From assembly GCA_018228705.1 (NCBI GenBank), contig CP073694.1, forward strand, positions 1,054,001 to 1,118,000: DNA of 64,000 nucleotides, in the 5' to 3' direction. The translations under genes were made by a program, and so were the position numbers. The number at the start of each line of letters is the position of its first letter. The stretch's first letter is position 1. Under the pieces are notes generated by a model. The model did not search any database. It saw only the letters and a program-made list of their open reading frames with translations, and had not been told where the DNA came from. This stretch comes from Dysosmobacter sp. Marseille-Q4140. GTDB taxonomy: Bacteria > Bacillota > Clostridia > Oscillospirales > Oscillospiraceae. Positions 50,266 to 58,801 of this stretch are shown piece after piece.

Positions 50266-51026
50266 CGAATGAAAAACTGTATGAAGTCCTCGGTGACATC
50301 AATGAGAATCATATCAACGAGGCAAGGGCATATCACAAAGCAAAGAAGCCCGGCTGGGTAAAGTGGGGAGCTATTGCGGCTTGTTTGTGCTTGATGGTAC
50401 CATTAACCGCATTTGCTATTGATACAATTCAATATAATGCGGCAGTCGATTATCTGAATTCCCTCGGTATTCCTGTTGAAGATTTGGGCGACTACTCCCA
50501 CAAAGAAATAAAAGAAGCAGTAAAAACCATCGATGCTGGAGAAAGTAGTCCATTAACCGAAGAAATCCTTAACCTATTGCCAGGTAACGAAGAGCAGATT
50601 GACGTGCCGACACAAGTAACATCTGAACAGATAAGAGAATTAGAGCCAGCTATGACAAGAGAAGAAGTCCTTTCCCTTTTGGGCAATACACAAGATATTG
50701 GTTCTGGCATCTATATTTATGTTTATGAAGTAGACGGAGAATATTTGTTGCACATTCCATTTGCAAGTGATGGTGCTCAGTTAGGTGTTACAGGCGAAGA
50801 TTTATTAAAGGCATTGACCCCTATTTCTGGGGATATAGGTTCTAATGGAACCATTGAATTTAATGGACAGTCATTTAGCAAATCTGACTTGACCGAAGAA
50901 ACTCTTGAATGGCTTGAATGGTATAATTCCTTGTCGCCAGAAGAACAACTTGCTGTTAGTTCAATCCCTGCCGACCTATATACCGATGACGGTGCAGGAA
51001 CACTTGATTCAAACGCAGAAGAATAA
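50262..51026 (+). CDS. Probable membrane anti-sigma factor
   Basis: A 254-residue protein: cytoplasmic N-terminus of about 30 residues, one transmembrane helix (about 36-54, KWGAIAACLCLMVPLTAFAI), and a large acidic external part with EELEPAMTREEV-like helices and a beta region. The ATG overlaps the sigma stop (ATGA). This is the gene order and shape of Firmicutes ECF/anti-sigma pairs; there is no sequence signature to prove it. AT-rich like its partner. Confidence 0.72.
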   Translation: MTNEKLYEVLGDINENHINEARAYHKAKKPGWVKWGAIAACLCLMVPLTAFAIDTIQYNAAVDYLNSLGIPVEDLGDYSHKEIKEAVKTIDAGESSPLTEEILNLLPGNEEQIDVPTQVTSEQIRELEPAMTREEVLSLLGNTQDIGSGIYIYVYEVDGEYLLHIPFASDGAQLGVTGEDLLKALTPISGDIGSNGTIEFNGQSFSKSDLTEETLEWLEWYNSLSPEEQLAVSSIPADLYTDDGAGTLDSNAEE

Positions 51027-51040
51027 CTTTGTTTCCCCAC

Positions 51041-51072
51041 AAGGGCAGCCGAGAAAATCGACTGTCCTTTTT
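51041..51072 (+). terminator. Terminator after the sigma/anti-sigma pair
   Basis: Stem AAGGGCAGCCGA/TCGACTGTCCTT with a GAAAA loop (51041-51069), then TTTTT. Confidence 0.8.
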
Positions 51073-51192
51073 CTATGCCGACAGACAGAGAGAAATTTTA
51101 ATAAGCTGTCGGGATTTCCGTCAATTTGACGGGAATTTTCAATTTTCTTTGAAATCACTACTTTCCTTAAAAAGGGAGTTCTCACCTGCCCA

Positions 51193-51726
51193 TCACTCTG
51201 AAGCGCCGAGGGCCTTGCGGGCCCTGGACACCCACGCCGTTACATGATTTGCCGGCACGCCGAACATCTCCCCGATCTCCCGGTTGGTGTACCCGTCCAT
51301 CAGCATCCGGATGGCCTGGAACCCCTTGGCTGTCACGCCGGCGGCCCCGGCCTCCGCCCGCTCCAGGCGCACCAGGAGCGCCGAGCAGGCTTCCCGCTGC
51401 TCCGGGGTATCATCGTCCAGCACCGTGCAGGGCAGCTCGGCAGGATCGGTGGCGACCTCCCGCCCCCGGCGGGTGGCGCGCTCCAGTTCGGTATAGATTT
51501 CATTGCGGATGAGCCGGTAGGCGTAGGTGGAAAAGGCCACCGTGTGCCCCGGTTTATCCGTCTGGGCCGCTTTGCAAAGCCCCAGGCAGCCGATCTGGAA
51601 CAGGTCGTCGTAGTCGAACATGCTCCCGGCGCCCAGGGTATGGACGCAGTCCTGGATCACCTTGCCCACCAGTCCCATGTTCTCTTCTACCTTCATCCGC
51701 TGCTCCTTCGTAAGCGGCGACAGCAT
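51193..51726 (-). CDS. Sigma-70 family factor of the conjugative element
   Basis: A 177-residue sigma factor: region 2 (FDYDDLFQIGCLGLCKAAQT, FSTYAYRLIRNEI) and region 4 (GYTNREIGEMFGVPANHVTA). The ATG at 51726 has AGGAGG eight bases before; another ATG nine bases upstream lies too close. It overlaps the end of the zinc-finger gene (same transcript). It is short like ICE and phage sigma-like regulators and may activate transfer genes. Confidence 0.82.
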   Translation of the reverse strand: MLSPLTKEQRMKVEENMGLVGKVIQDCVHTLGAGSMFDYDDLFQIGCLGLCKAAQTDKPGHTVAFSTYAYRLIRNEIYTELERATRRGREVATDPAELPCTVLDDDTPEQREACSALLVRLERAEAGAAGVTAKGFQAIRMLMDGYTNREIGEMFGVPANHVTAWVSRARKALGASE

Positions 51727-51727
51727 A

Positions 51728-52192
51728 TCATACACCTCCTGCTACCTCTTTCAATTTGTTTTGCTGCTCCAGCCGCTCCCGGAGCAGTTTCCGGCTCTCG
51801 TCAATGACCACCTGACAGTAATACTCGCCCAGATGTCCGATATGGGCGTGGGCCATGGGCGCCTGTACGGTCATGGCCAGCCACTGGTAGGCGTTCCGCT
51901 TGCTCATGAGTCCGGACTGATACAGTTTGTTGAACTCCCGATGCGCGGCATAGCGCAGCTGCCGCAGTTTCGGCCCGGCCAGGCTCCCCATGGGCTCCAA
52001 GGTGCCTGGGTGCGCCATCACATAGGAATCGCACGCCGGGTACCGGGAGCAGACATAGGCCATCGCACCCGGCCGGTGCGTCCTGCAAAGGCCCTCCGCG
52101 CTTCGAAGCACAGCGGGGCTGCCGCAGTGGCAGCGCAGGCGTCCGGCGCCGGGCAGCACCCCTGTCCGGCTGCGTCTTGATCTCTTGCTCAC
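51728..52192 (-). CDS. DUF3268-type zinc-finger protein
   Basis: A 154-residue protein. Cys motifs LRCHCGSPAVL and YVCSRYPACDSYV form a zinc finger, followed by a conserved helical part (GLMSKRNAYQWLAMTV, HIGHLGEYYC). This matches the zinc-finger-containing domain PF11672 (DUF3268) as I remember it. The start is GTG at 52192 with AGGTGG eight bases before. It follows a long structured leader with a terminator-like hairpin, so expression may be attenuated. Coupled to the sigma factor gene. Confidence 0.82.
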   Translation of the reverse strand: MSKRSRRSRTGVLPGAGRLRCHCGSPAVLRSAEGLCRTHRPGAMAYVCSRYPACDSYVMAHPGTLEPMGSLAGPKLRQLRYAAHREFNKLYQSGLMSKRNAYQWLAMTVQAPMAHAHIGHLGEYYCQVVIDESRKLLRERLEQQNKLKEVAGGV

Positions 52193-52512
52193 CTTGTATC
52201 CCACCTTTCCGGAAGAGATCTTCCATAGTTCCTACTCGCACCGGCTTTATCACAGCCGGCTGAAAAACAAAAAAGGCCGGAAGCCCGCTGAAAAAAGACA
52301 ATGCAGAGCCAGGTGCTGGAGTATTGGTGTCGCATCCAGCCATTGACTCTGCACTGTATTTCAGCGGCCTTCCGGCCACATATTTTATCAACAAGACCTG
52401 CGCTTTGTGGGGCCGCGGGACAGCGGCTCCGTCACGATTCCCCGCCTGCACCGGCAGGTCTGACGCCAAGGCGCCCCGGCGTATCGAGAGCCTGCGCGCA
52501 GTATCTTGCTAC
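52193..52512 (-). ncRNA. Structured leader RNA, candidate DUF3268 motif
   Basis: From the promoter at 52519-52547 about 320 nt of leader precede the zinc-finger gene. Its central part, 52275-52377, folds into one long imperfect hairpin: GGCCGGAAG/CTTCCGGCC arms at the base, continuing with CCGCTGAAA and TGCAGAG pairings and an inner GCTGGA/TCCAGC stem. It is followed by TTTTTTGTTTTTC on the minus strand (52261-52273), so it can terminate. Further hairpins lie at 52240-52260 (ACCGGCT/AGCCGGC) and 52211-52224 (GGAAGA/TCTTCC) near the ribosome site. A structured RNA class named after DUF3268 has been reported upstream of such genes; I cannot check the match. Regulatory attenuator is my inference. 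Confidence 0.65.
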
Positions 52513-52518
52513 AATGAA

Positions 52519-52547
52519 ATTATAACAGGATGCCGGCAAATAGTCAA
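52519..52547 (-). promoter_or_regulatory. Promoter of the leader/zinc-finger/sigma unit
   Basis: TTGACT (52542-52547), 17 nt, TATAAT (52519-52524) on the minus strand, with no gene between it and the leader. Confidence 0.85.
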
Positions 52548-52595
52548 TGAAAAAACGCAGTTTTTGCGCGATTTCCGCCACTTTTTTGCCCATCT

Positions 52596-52624
52596 CAGTC
52601 TGGGAGATTTTATCTCAGTCTGGG
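52596..52624. repeat. Two copies of CAGTCTGGG in non-coding DNA
   Basis: CAGTCTGGG at 52596-52604 and 52616-52624, each preceded by ATCT. The same 9-mer occurs at 54329, 54401, 54440, 54503 and 54650 within the repeat-bearing S1 gene (and a one-base variant near 54553). Confidence 0.8.
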
Positions 52625-52638
52625 GCGGTTTTTGCCGG

Positions 52639-53193
52639 TCAATACTGTTCCTCATCCTCCTCCGCCCACTCGTCGTAGTCGGCCTGCTGGCGGCGTCGCT
52701 TGGCGAAGTAGAGGGCCACAAGGCCGCCGATCCCGCAGGCGAGGCCGACGAAAAACACCACCATAGGAGCGATGGGGACGCCGGCAGGCTCTCCGGCGGG
52801 GACCTGCTCCTGCGGCTGCTGTACCTGTCCGGAAGGCTGCTGGGCTGAGCTGTCCGGCTGCTGCTGGGTATCAGGAACCTGCTCTGCGGGCGGGTCAGGG
52901 ATGGGGACGGTGGAGTTGATGCAGCTGAGGGTGTAGGTGGTGCTGCCGCCCAGATCCATGGTCAGAACACCAGTCTCGTCCACTATGATGGGGGCCGGGA
53001 AGACTCCGGCATCGGTGCGCAGTTCAAACTCCACGCCCGCCCAGCGCGTGCCTAGCTGAAGTACCAGCTGGTCCGGCTGCTGGGTGATCTTCGGCTCGGT
53101 GCCGTCCGTATCCGCGAAGGCCGTGGTACAAAGGCACATGGCCAGGCACAGGGCGGTCAGGAGGGTCACCCGGAGCCGTCTCTGGATCGTCAT
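52639..53193 (-). CDS. Secreted protein with C-terminal membrane anchor
   Basis: A 184-residue protein: signal peptide (cleavage after AFA near residue 27), a beta-rich domain (TQQPDQLVLQLGTRWAGVEF), a Pro/Gln/Ser-rich spacer (about 105-145), a transmembrane helix (about 147-166, IAPMVVFFVGLACGIGGLVA) and a charged tail. The ATG at 53193 follows GGGGAGGGGAG. It is the last gene of the transfer operon and may be a surface part of the mating apparatus. Confidence 0.78.
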   Translation of the reverse strand: MTIQRRLRVTLLTALCLAMCLCTTAFADTDGTEPKITQQPDQLVLQLGTRWAGVEFELRTDAGVFPAPIIVDETGVLTMDLGGSTTYTLSCINSTVPIPDPPAEQVPDTQQQPDSSAQQPSGQVQQPQEQVPAGEPAGVPIAPMVVFFVGLACGIGGLVALYFAKRRRQQADYDEWAEEDEEQY

Positions 53194-53210
53194 GGTCCGC
53201 TCCCCTCCCC

Positions 53211-54740
53211 TCAGCGCGTGGTGGACATGTGGGTGATGACGCCCCAGATCCGGTTGTTCTCGTGGTTGATGCCCAGGATCCGCACCGTCGCCCTGGCGCC
53301 CCGGGGCGGCCGGCCGCGCTTGGGATAAGTACACAGGCAGTCGATGCCGCCGTCCAAGGACACGAACACGCCGTTGAGATCGACCATGCTGACGGTGCCC
53401 ACATAGCGGTTGCCCACCACATACTTCTTCAGCGCCTTCTCATAGGGGTTCTCCATTGCCTGCTTCACCGAGGCGGTCACCCTGGGCCGGTTGCGGTCGC
53501 TGCGGTCCACCTCCAGCACCCGCACCAGCACGCGCTGGCCGGGCTGATAGTGCTGCGCGGCGTCCACCCAGCGCTGGTAGGACAGCTCACGGAGGGGGAT
53601 ATAGCACTCCGCGCCGAACAGGTCCACAAAGATGCCCGCCCGGATGACGGAGATGACCCGTGCCTCGGCGCGGATGCCCTCATAGATCTGGTAGTTGCCG
53701 TCCCGGTCGGTACGGAAGTAGTACTCCCTGCGCTTGAGCGCCATGGCCTCCAACCGGCTGGCCGCCACCACGTTGTGTTCCTGGTCGATGCCCTTGACGA
53801 TGTAATCCACCTCCGCGCCCAGCCGCTTGTTGAGCAGGTAGTGGAGCACGTCGCCCTTGGGCTGGCCACGGTAGTCCTCCGGCTCCTCGATGGCCTCCAG
53901 CACCGGGATGATGACCTTGAAGTCGCCGTGGTAGATGACGGCATAGGACATCTCCGGGTTATCCGCCAGCCGCTCCACGCCCTGGATCGTACCGGTGAGG
54001 ATCTTCTTGCTCTTGAGGGACTCCACCAGGTCCAGCAGGTCGTTGCGCAGCCGGTCTGTATCCGTCTCCACCGTCCGTTCAGCGTCGATGGATACCACCC
54101 GCTGGCGGCGCCTGCCCGGCATGCGGAGTTTCTGGGGCTGCCCGGATTCGGATTGCTCCTCCTCCGCGGGCACATCCTCTCCCCCGTCCTGCGCCTCCTG
54201 CACCTCTGCCGCCTTCTTGCGGGAGGTGCGCCGGCGCCTGGGCGGGGCAGGCGGCTCGGCGTCCCCTTCAGCCGCAGCGTCCCCTTCAGACTGAGTCGAG
54301 GCTTTGTCGTCCGGTTCTGTTTCCGGCTCAGTCTGGGAACCGAGATCGGCCGTGGGATCAAATGCCTGGCCATCGCCGGGTTCTTCAGCTGGTTCCAGGT
54401 CAGTCTGGGAACCGGCATTCGAGTCGGCGGATTCCATGTCAGTCTGGGATGAAAAGGTTTCTTGGCCAGACTCAGACTGGCTATCCGGGTCCCATTCCGG
54501 GTCAGTCTGGGGCGGAGCTGCCTGGCCATCGGGATCGTCGCCCGATTCCAGGTCGGTCTGGGGCGCGTCGGGATCCAGGCTCTTGGCAGCCGCCAGCTCC
54601 AGGTCCGTCACACCGGCATTGGCCACCTCGCCGGGCGGCGTTTCCTGCTCAGTCTGGGGGACGGGATCAGACTCAGTCCCGGTGGTTTCCTGCTCCGCAT
54701 CGGGAGCCTGTTCCTCAATCTCTTTCTTGGTTCTTGCCAT
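53211..54740 (-). CDS. S1-domain RNA-binding protein with acidic repeat tail
   Basis: A 509-residue protein. Residues 1-165 are an acidic, disordered region with repeated (S/P)QTD-x-E units (for example SQTDMESAD, SQTDLEPAE). A basic RRRRTSRKK stretch follows, and then a folded half with two or more S1-like beta barrels (VEARVISVIRAGIFVDLFG..., VGTVSMVDLNGVFVSLDGG). Proteins like this occur in Clostridial conjugative elements; role unknown, perhaps RNA binding or translation control. The ATG follows AAAGGAGG. Confidence 0.82.
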   Translation of the reverse strand: MARTKKEIEEQAPDAEQETTGTESDPVPQTEQETPPGEVANAGVTDLELAAAKSLDPDAPQTDLESGDDPDGQAAPPQTDPEWDPDSQSESGQETFSSQTDMESADSNAGSQTDLEPAEEPGDGQAFDPTADLGSQTEPETEPDDKASTQSEGDAAAEGDAEPPAPPRRRRTSRKKAAEVQEAQDGGEDVPAEEEQSESGQPQKLRMPGRRRQRVVSIDAERTVETDTDRLRNDLLDLVESLKSKKILTGTIQGVERLADNPEMSYAVIYHGDFKVIIPVLEAIEEPEDYRGQPKGDVLHYLLNKRLGAEVDYIVKGIDQEHNVVAASRLEAMALKRREYYFRTDRDGNYQIYEGIRAEARVISVIRAGIFVDLFGAECYIPLRELSYQRWVDAAQHYQPGQRVLVRVLEVDRSDRNRPRVTASVKQAMENPYEKALKKYVVGNRYVGTVSMVDLNGVFVSLDGGIDCLCTYPKRGRPPRGARATVRILGINHENNRIWGVITHMSTTR

Positions 54741-54789
54741 GGTATGGGTTCCTCCTTTGGTTGATGATGTGGGTTATGGGGGCGGACAA

Positions 54790-56781
54790 TTAAAAATCCG
54801 CCGGCGGCCGGGAGCTCTCGTAGAGCGTCTTGGGCCGTTTGGCGGACTTTGCAGGGAATTCCGAGGGCTGACCGCCAGATGACGGTGACTTGGGGACGGG
54901 CGCCTTCGGCTTTGCCTGTGGCGGTTTCGCTTTAACGGGCGGCTTTGCGGCGGCGGCAGGCGCCGGTCCGGGCGGTTTGTCCATGTCGGGTTCAGCAGGC
55001 ATGGACTGAGCCGGTGGCTCCAGCGGCTGAGCCGGCGCCGGGTCGGTTTGGTAGCGCTGGATACTGGTGCGCTCGCACTCTTTGGCATAGGGATGCTCGG
55101 TGAAGTCGAACTTCTTGGCCCGGAGCACCTTCTGGCCGCGCAGGATGATCAGCAGCTCATCGTTGGGGAGCCGGAGCACCTCGTCCGGGGTCAGCACCCG
55201 CCGCCGGCCGATCCCCTCCGTGTAGCGGTACTGGGGGATGACCTGCGCCAGGGCGAGACTCTGCCGTGTGGTCATGGTGGAGTTGACCTCCACCGTCATG
55301 TCCCCGCTGCGGGCGCTGAAGTACTCCGCAGTCACGTCATCCGTGGCGCCCAGCATGATCTGGGTGTCGGCGTTGCCCAGCAGCTCCGCCCACAGGTTAT
55401 TGGGGTAGCGGTTTTGCAGCTGGGGAAGGCTTTGCGAGCACATGATGACCTGGAGCGCTCTCGACCTGATGGTAGACAGCCGCCTGCCGAAATCCTTGAT
55501 GGTGCCGATGTTGTTCATCTCGTCCAGGATGATGTTGACCGGCACCTTGCAGCGCTGTTCCGGGGTGCTGTCGGCGTAGCGCACGAGCTTGATGAACAGG
55601 AATGCGAAGAACAGGGCCGACAGGAACTCCAGGGAGGAGTTCTGATCGTCCAGGATGATGTAATAGGCGCACTTGCTCCAGCCCGGTTCAGACAGGTCGA
55701 TGTCGGAGCTGCGGGTGATCCGCCGCACGGCCTCGCTCTGGAGCACCTGGAGTCTGGTGCCAAGGCCCAGGACGATGCCTGCGCGCACGGTGTCGCTGGC
55801 CTGGCTGAACAGGCTGTACGGCCCCTTGGCCGGATGGCCGATGGGCAGCCGGTCAAAGAGCATGGTGAGTTCCTTCTCCGTGTGCTGGGTGAGCATCTGA
55901 TAGACGGCGGCCAGGTTCCGCTCCTCCGGCGTGCGGGTGCTGTCCAGGTCCACATAAAGGATCAGGCTCTTGAGCAGGTTGCTCTCGCCGTTGTCCCAGA
56001 AGTGGTCGCCCTTCTCATCGCCCTTCGTGTTGGAGATGATCACGTCGGTGAGGATCTGGGCCATGAGTGTGTCGCCGCCCAGGTCAAACATGCAGTTCCA
56101 GGAGTCGCTGTACTCCGGCTGCAGAAGGTTATAGACCCGCACCTTATAGCCGTGCTTTTTGAACAGCTCCGCCGTGTCGGCGAACATCTCCGACTTTGGA
56201 TCCGCGACCACTACCGACTCGCCGCGCCGGATGCTCTGGAACAGGGCCGGCCGGATGACGCCCCTGGACTTCATGGTGCCGCTGGCGCCGAAGACGGCGA
56301 TGTGCTTATTGAGCCGGGTGTCCTCCGGCAGGCAGATGACGGAGCCGCGCTCCGTCTTGCCCAGGATGATCCCCTTTGCACGCTCCGGACCGGCCACCTC
56401 CAGCACGGAGCGCATCTCCTTCTCGCTCATCCAGCCGGATGTGCCGTAGGTGCCCCGCTTGCTGCGGGTGAAGTTGCGGGGGTCGTAGTCGTTGCTCCCA
56501 AATCGGTTTTGGAGCCGTACAAATACGAACAGGCCGCCTGCCAGCACCGCCGTGAATAAGGTGCATTTCAGGCCGCTCCCCGTCATGGCGCTGCGCCAGC
56601 ACACAAGGGGCGAGAAATAGATGGCGCCCATGGTGGCCTTGCCGGTCATGCCGCCGTCGGCCAGCCACTTCTGGTAGCCAATGGTGAGCTGGCTGATGAG
56701 GCCGCCCAGATAGAGCAGCGCCGCCACACCCAGGATCACGGCGAGGACGATTCCCGCTGCGCGCACAGAATTACTTTTCAT
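54790..56781 (-). CDS. virD4: VirD4/TraG-type coupling protein
   Basis: A 663-residue T4SS coupling ATPase. Two or three N-terminal membrane helices (about 5-25, 45-65, 75-95); Walker A AVFGASGTMKSR near 165, where the usual GKS/T is GTMKS, and VVVADPKSEMFADT; Walker B PVNIILDEMNNIG near 425; C-terminal ICRG-QKVLRAKKF-type motifs and a Pro/Lys-rich tail. The ATG at 56781 follows AAGGGAG. It delivers the relaxase-DNA complex to the channel. Placed at the end of the transfer operon instead of at its head. Confidence 0.92.
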   Translation of the reverse strand: MKSNSVRAAGIVLAVILGVAALLYLGGLISQLTIGYQKWLADGGMTGKATMGAIYFSPLVCWRSAMTGSGLKCTLFTAVLAGGLFVFVRLQNRFGSNDYDPRNFTRSKRGTYGTSGWMSEKEMRSVLEVAGPERAKGIILGKTERGSVICLPEDTRLNKHIAVFGASGTMKSRGVIRPALFQSIRRGESVVVADPKSEMFADTAELFKKHGYKVRVYNLLQPEYSDSWNCMFDLGGDTLMAQILTDVIISNTKGDEKGDHFWDNGESNLLKSLILYVDLDSTRTPEERNLAAVYQMLTQHTEKELTMLFDRLPIGHPAKGPYSLFSQASDTVRAGIVLGLGTRLQVLQSEAVRRITRSSDIDLSEPGWSKCAYYIILDDQNSSLEFLSALFFAFLFIKLVRYADSTPEQRCKVPVNIILDEMNNIGTIKDFGRRLSTIRSRALQVIMCSQSLPQLQNRYPNNLWAELLGNADTQIMLGATDDVTAEYFSARSGDMTVEVNSTMTTRQSLALAQVIPQYRYTEGIGRRRVLTPDEVLRLPNDELLIILRGQKVLRAKKFDFTEHPYAKECERTSIQRYQTDPAPAQPLEPPAQSMPAEPDMDKPPGPAPAAAAKPPVKAKPPQAKPKAPVPKSPSSGGQPSEFPAKSAKRPKTLYESSRPPADF

Positions 56782-56785
56782 CGCA

Positions 56786-57946
56786 TCAACTCCCTTCGTC
56801 TGCCCCCTCCCCTGCTCTGAGTCCGAGGGCATCTTCCAGATCCGGCAAGCCGATCTCCCGCAGCTGTGCCCGGCCGCCTATGTACCTGTCCACAAACTGA
56901 CTCTGCCAGGGGAAGCACAGAATCTCATACGGCGCGCCGCTGTGCTCCAGCGCCTGCCGCACCCGCACCAGGCGGGCGATGTCGCCATCCAGGTGGGAGA
57001 GAATCAGGGTGTTCCCATCCTGTGCGTCATACTCCATCACACCGGGTAACCTCACACGCATCCGCTCCGGGAATACCGCGGCAAGCACCTGCTCATGCCA
57101 GTCTGAGAGCGTCAGGAGGCGTAGGAGGCGGGAGCCCTGCTCGGTCATGGGGATAAAATGCACATGGGGATAGATCCGGTCAAAGCGCAGCTCCATGCGC
57201 CGGCTCTTGTCGGACTCCAGTAGGGTCTGCAGCGCCAGGTCCATATGCTCCCCCAGCAGGATGGCATGGTCTGCCCGGGCGGGGCCCGCATTCATGCGGG
57301 CCAGCTCCTCCAGGTGCCGGGCGGTCTTGAACTCGCCCATCCCGCTCCACTTCATCACGGCGTCCCTTGTGTTGTAGACGGCGTAACAGTACCCCGGGCT
57401 GAAGATGGCGCCGGTGAGGCGGGTGAAGATGGTCTTGTTCATCTCGGTATTGTCCAGCTGCTTGACCGATTTTGCCGGGTAAAAGCAGGCATATGCCGGC
57501 ACGACCTGCCGGATCGCCTGCTTCTGCAGGGGCGGCAGCAGGAAGGGGCGTGTTTCCACTCCGGCCCCCATACAGATTGCCACCGATTCCGCGACCCGAT
57601 GATTTCGCTCCACATGGCTTACACTCCCGGAAAAGCGGTGACCGCCGGTGGCGGCAAGATACCAGCTGAGGGCTGCCGGGTGCAGGGCCTGCAGGAGCGA
57701 TAGGGCGCTCTTATACAGCCGGATCGTCCGCCTGTTCCCCCTCCCGCTGGTGGTGAGCATTTTACAGGCGCCGAGGTCTGCCCCGGCGGGGGTACGGAAG
57801 TGCTGCACCACCTCCAGCCTTCTGACCAGCTCCTCCAGCGTCCGGACACTACCCAGCAGGTGAAGGGAGCGGTAGGGGTACTCCCCGCAGATGGCCAGCA
57901 GGAGCAGCAGGCGCCAGACGTGGCTGCCGGGCCGGAGCGTGATCAT
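56786..57946 (-). CDS. Conjugative-element protein, possibly replication-relaxation-like
   Basis: A 386-residue protein with a possible N-terminal winged helix (LLLLLAICGEYPYRSLHLLG and following LEELVRRLEVVQHF), a central variable part and a conserved C-terminal region (HFIPMTEQGSRLLRLLTLSD, FVDRYIGGRAQLREIGLPDL). It starts on ATGA overlap with the small gene before and ends four bases before the VirD4 start. I suspect the replication-relaxation family but am not sure. Confidence 0.6.
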   Translation of the reverse strand: MITLRPGSHVWRLLLLLAICGEYPYRSLHLLGSVRTLEELVRRLEVVQHFRTPAGADLGACKMLTTSGRGNRRTIRLYKSALSLLQALHPAALSWYLAATGGHRFSGSVSHVERNHRVAESVAICMGAGVETRPFLLPPLQKQAIRQVVPAYACFYPAKSVKQLDNTEMNKTIFTRLTGAIFSPGYCYAVYNTRDAVMKWSGMGEFKTARHLEELARMNAGPARADHAILLGEHMDLALQTLLESDKSRRMELRFDRIYPHVHFIPMTEQGSRLLRLLTLSDWHEQVLAAVFPERMRVRLPGVMEYDAQDGNTLILSHLDGDIARLVRVRQALEHSGAPYEILCFPWQSQFVDRYIGGRAQLREIGLPDLEDALGLRAGEGADEGS

Positions 57947-58137
57947 TCGGACTGCCCGGGGTCATCGGGATTTAAGGCATGGCTGTTGCTCTCTTTGCCG
58001 CAAATCGGCTCCCGGTCGCGCTTGGGAACCCCTGTCTTTTCGGGGATCTTCCGCCGTTTCGGATTTACGTGTGCCTGCGGCCTGGAAACGGGCCTAAAAT
58101 CCCGTATCTTTTCAGGCCCATATTTCGCTCGTTTCAT
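57943..58137 (-). CDS. Small basic protein (64 aa), coupled
   Basis: Begins MKRAKYGPEKIRDFRPVSR, very basic, no membrane segment. Its AAGGAGG site lies inside the 3' end of the previous gene, which it overlaps by 26 bp, and its stop overlaps the start of the next gene (ATGA). The placement supports a real, coupled gene. Function unknown. Confidence 0.65.
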   Translation of the reverse strand: MKRAKYGPEKIRDFRPVSRPQAHVNPKRRKIPEKTGVPKRDREPICGKESNSHALNPDDPGQSE

Positions 58138-58801
58138 ACAGGGTATCCTCCTTCAGATCGTCCGCCTGCTCCGCCGCCAGCCACTCGGGAAACCGGCTGG
58201 CGGGCACCACATACACCTCTGTACAGTCCACCTCCCCGGCTGTGCTGCAGTAGTAATGGGCGCACCGCCGGGGGGCGTCATCCGGCAGCAGGTAGAGCGT
58301 GATGATATCGGTCACCATGTTGACCTCAATGTTGTCATGGTCGCGGTAGGCCCGCTCCGGCCTGCCGCGCTGATACACATGCCGGTAAGCCAGCACGCAG
58401 CTGCGGTAGCACGCCGGCGGCTTGCCGTCGAAGTAGCGGCGCAGGGCGGGATAGAGATACTGCTGGATATAGATAGGCGATCCCGTTCCCTTCTTTGGAA
58501 GGAGCGCGGGGATCTTCAGCAGAAACCATCCCCGCCTGGCGTAGCCCATCTCAATGGGCACGGTGTCCAGCAGCATCTGCTCCGTCAATTCCGCTGCCTT
58601 CGGGTGCCCGGTATAGGCCGGAAGCACCCGTGCGAGCAGGGCCAGCTTCTCCACCTCCGCGGAGAAGGCAAAGGCAGAACCGAACGCGCCCGCCATATCC
58701 TCCCGTTCCAGCAGGCGCCGGGTGCGGGCAAGCTCCACAGCGGCGCGCTCCATCCGGCGCTCGGCCCCGGCCAAAGCCTGCCCAAAGTCAGACTGCGCCA
58801 T
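58112..58801 (-). CDS. Conjugative-element protein (tentatively DUF6100-like)
   Basis: A 229-residue protein: N-terminal long helices (LAGAERRMERAAVELARTRR), then a mixed region with MGYARRGWFLLKIPALLPKKGTG and RHVYQRGRPERAYRDHDN. The ATG at 58801 overlaps the previous gene end by 14 bp. Found in similar elements beside the next protein upstream; family name from memory. No catalytic motif seen. Confidence 0.6.
   Translation of the reverse strand: MAQSDFGQALAGAERRMERAAVELARTRRLLEREDMAGAFGSAFAFSAEVEKLALLARVLPAYTGHPKAAELTEQMLLDTVPIEMGYARRGWFLLKIPALLPKKGTGSPIYIQQYLYPALRRYFDGKPPACYRSCVLAYRHVYQRGRPERAYRDHDNIEVNMVTDIITLYLLPDDAPRRCAHYYCSTAGEVDCTEVYVVPASRFPEWLAAEQADDLKEDTLYETSEIWA

Noticed and set aside
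52324..52848. 174-codon plus frame over the leader RNA
   Set aside because: It crosses the structured leader, the promoter and the end of the secreted-protein gene, and has no ribosome site.
53995..54658. Possible CRISPR-like array from the repeated CAGTCTGGG
   Set aside because: Repeats are short, unevenly spaced and mostly in frame with a protein repeat; no cas genes are present.
55048..56559. 503-codon frame antisense to VirD4
   Set aside because: VirD4 motifs on the minus strand are unambiguous; the plus frame has no start signal.
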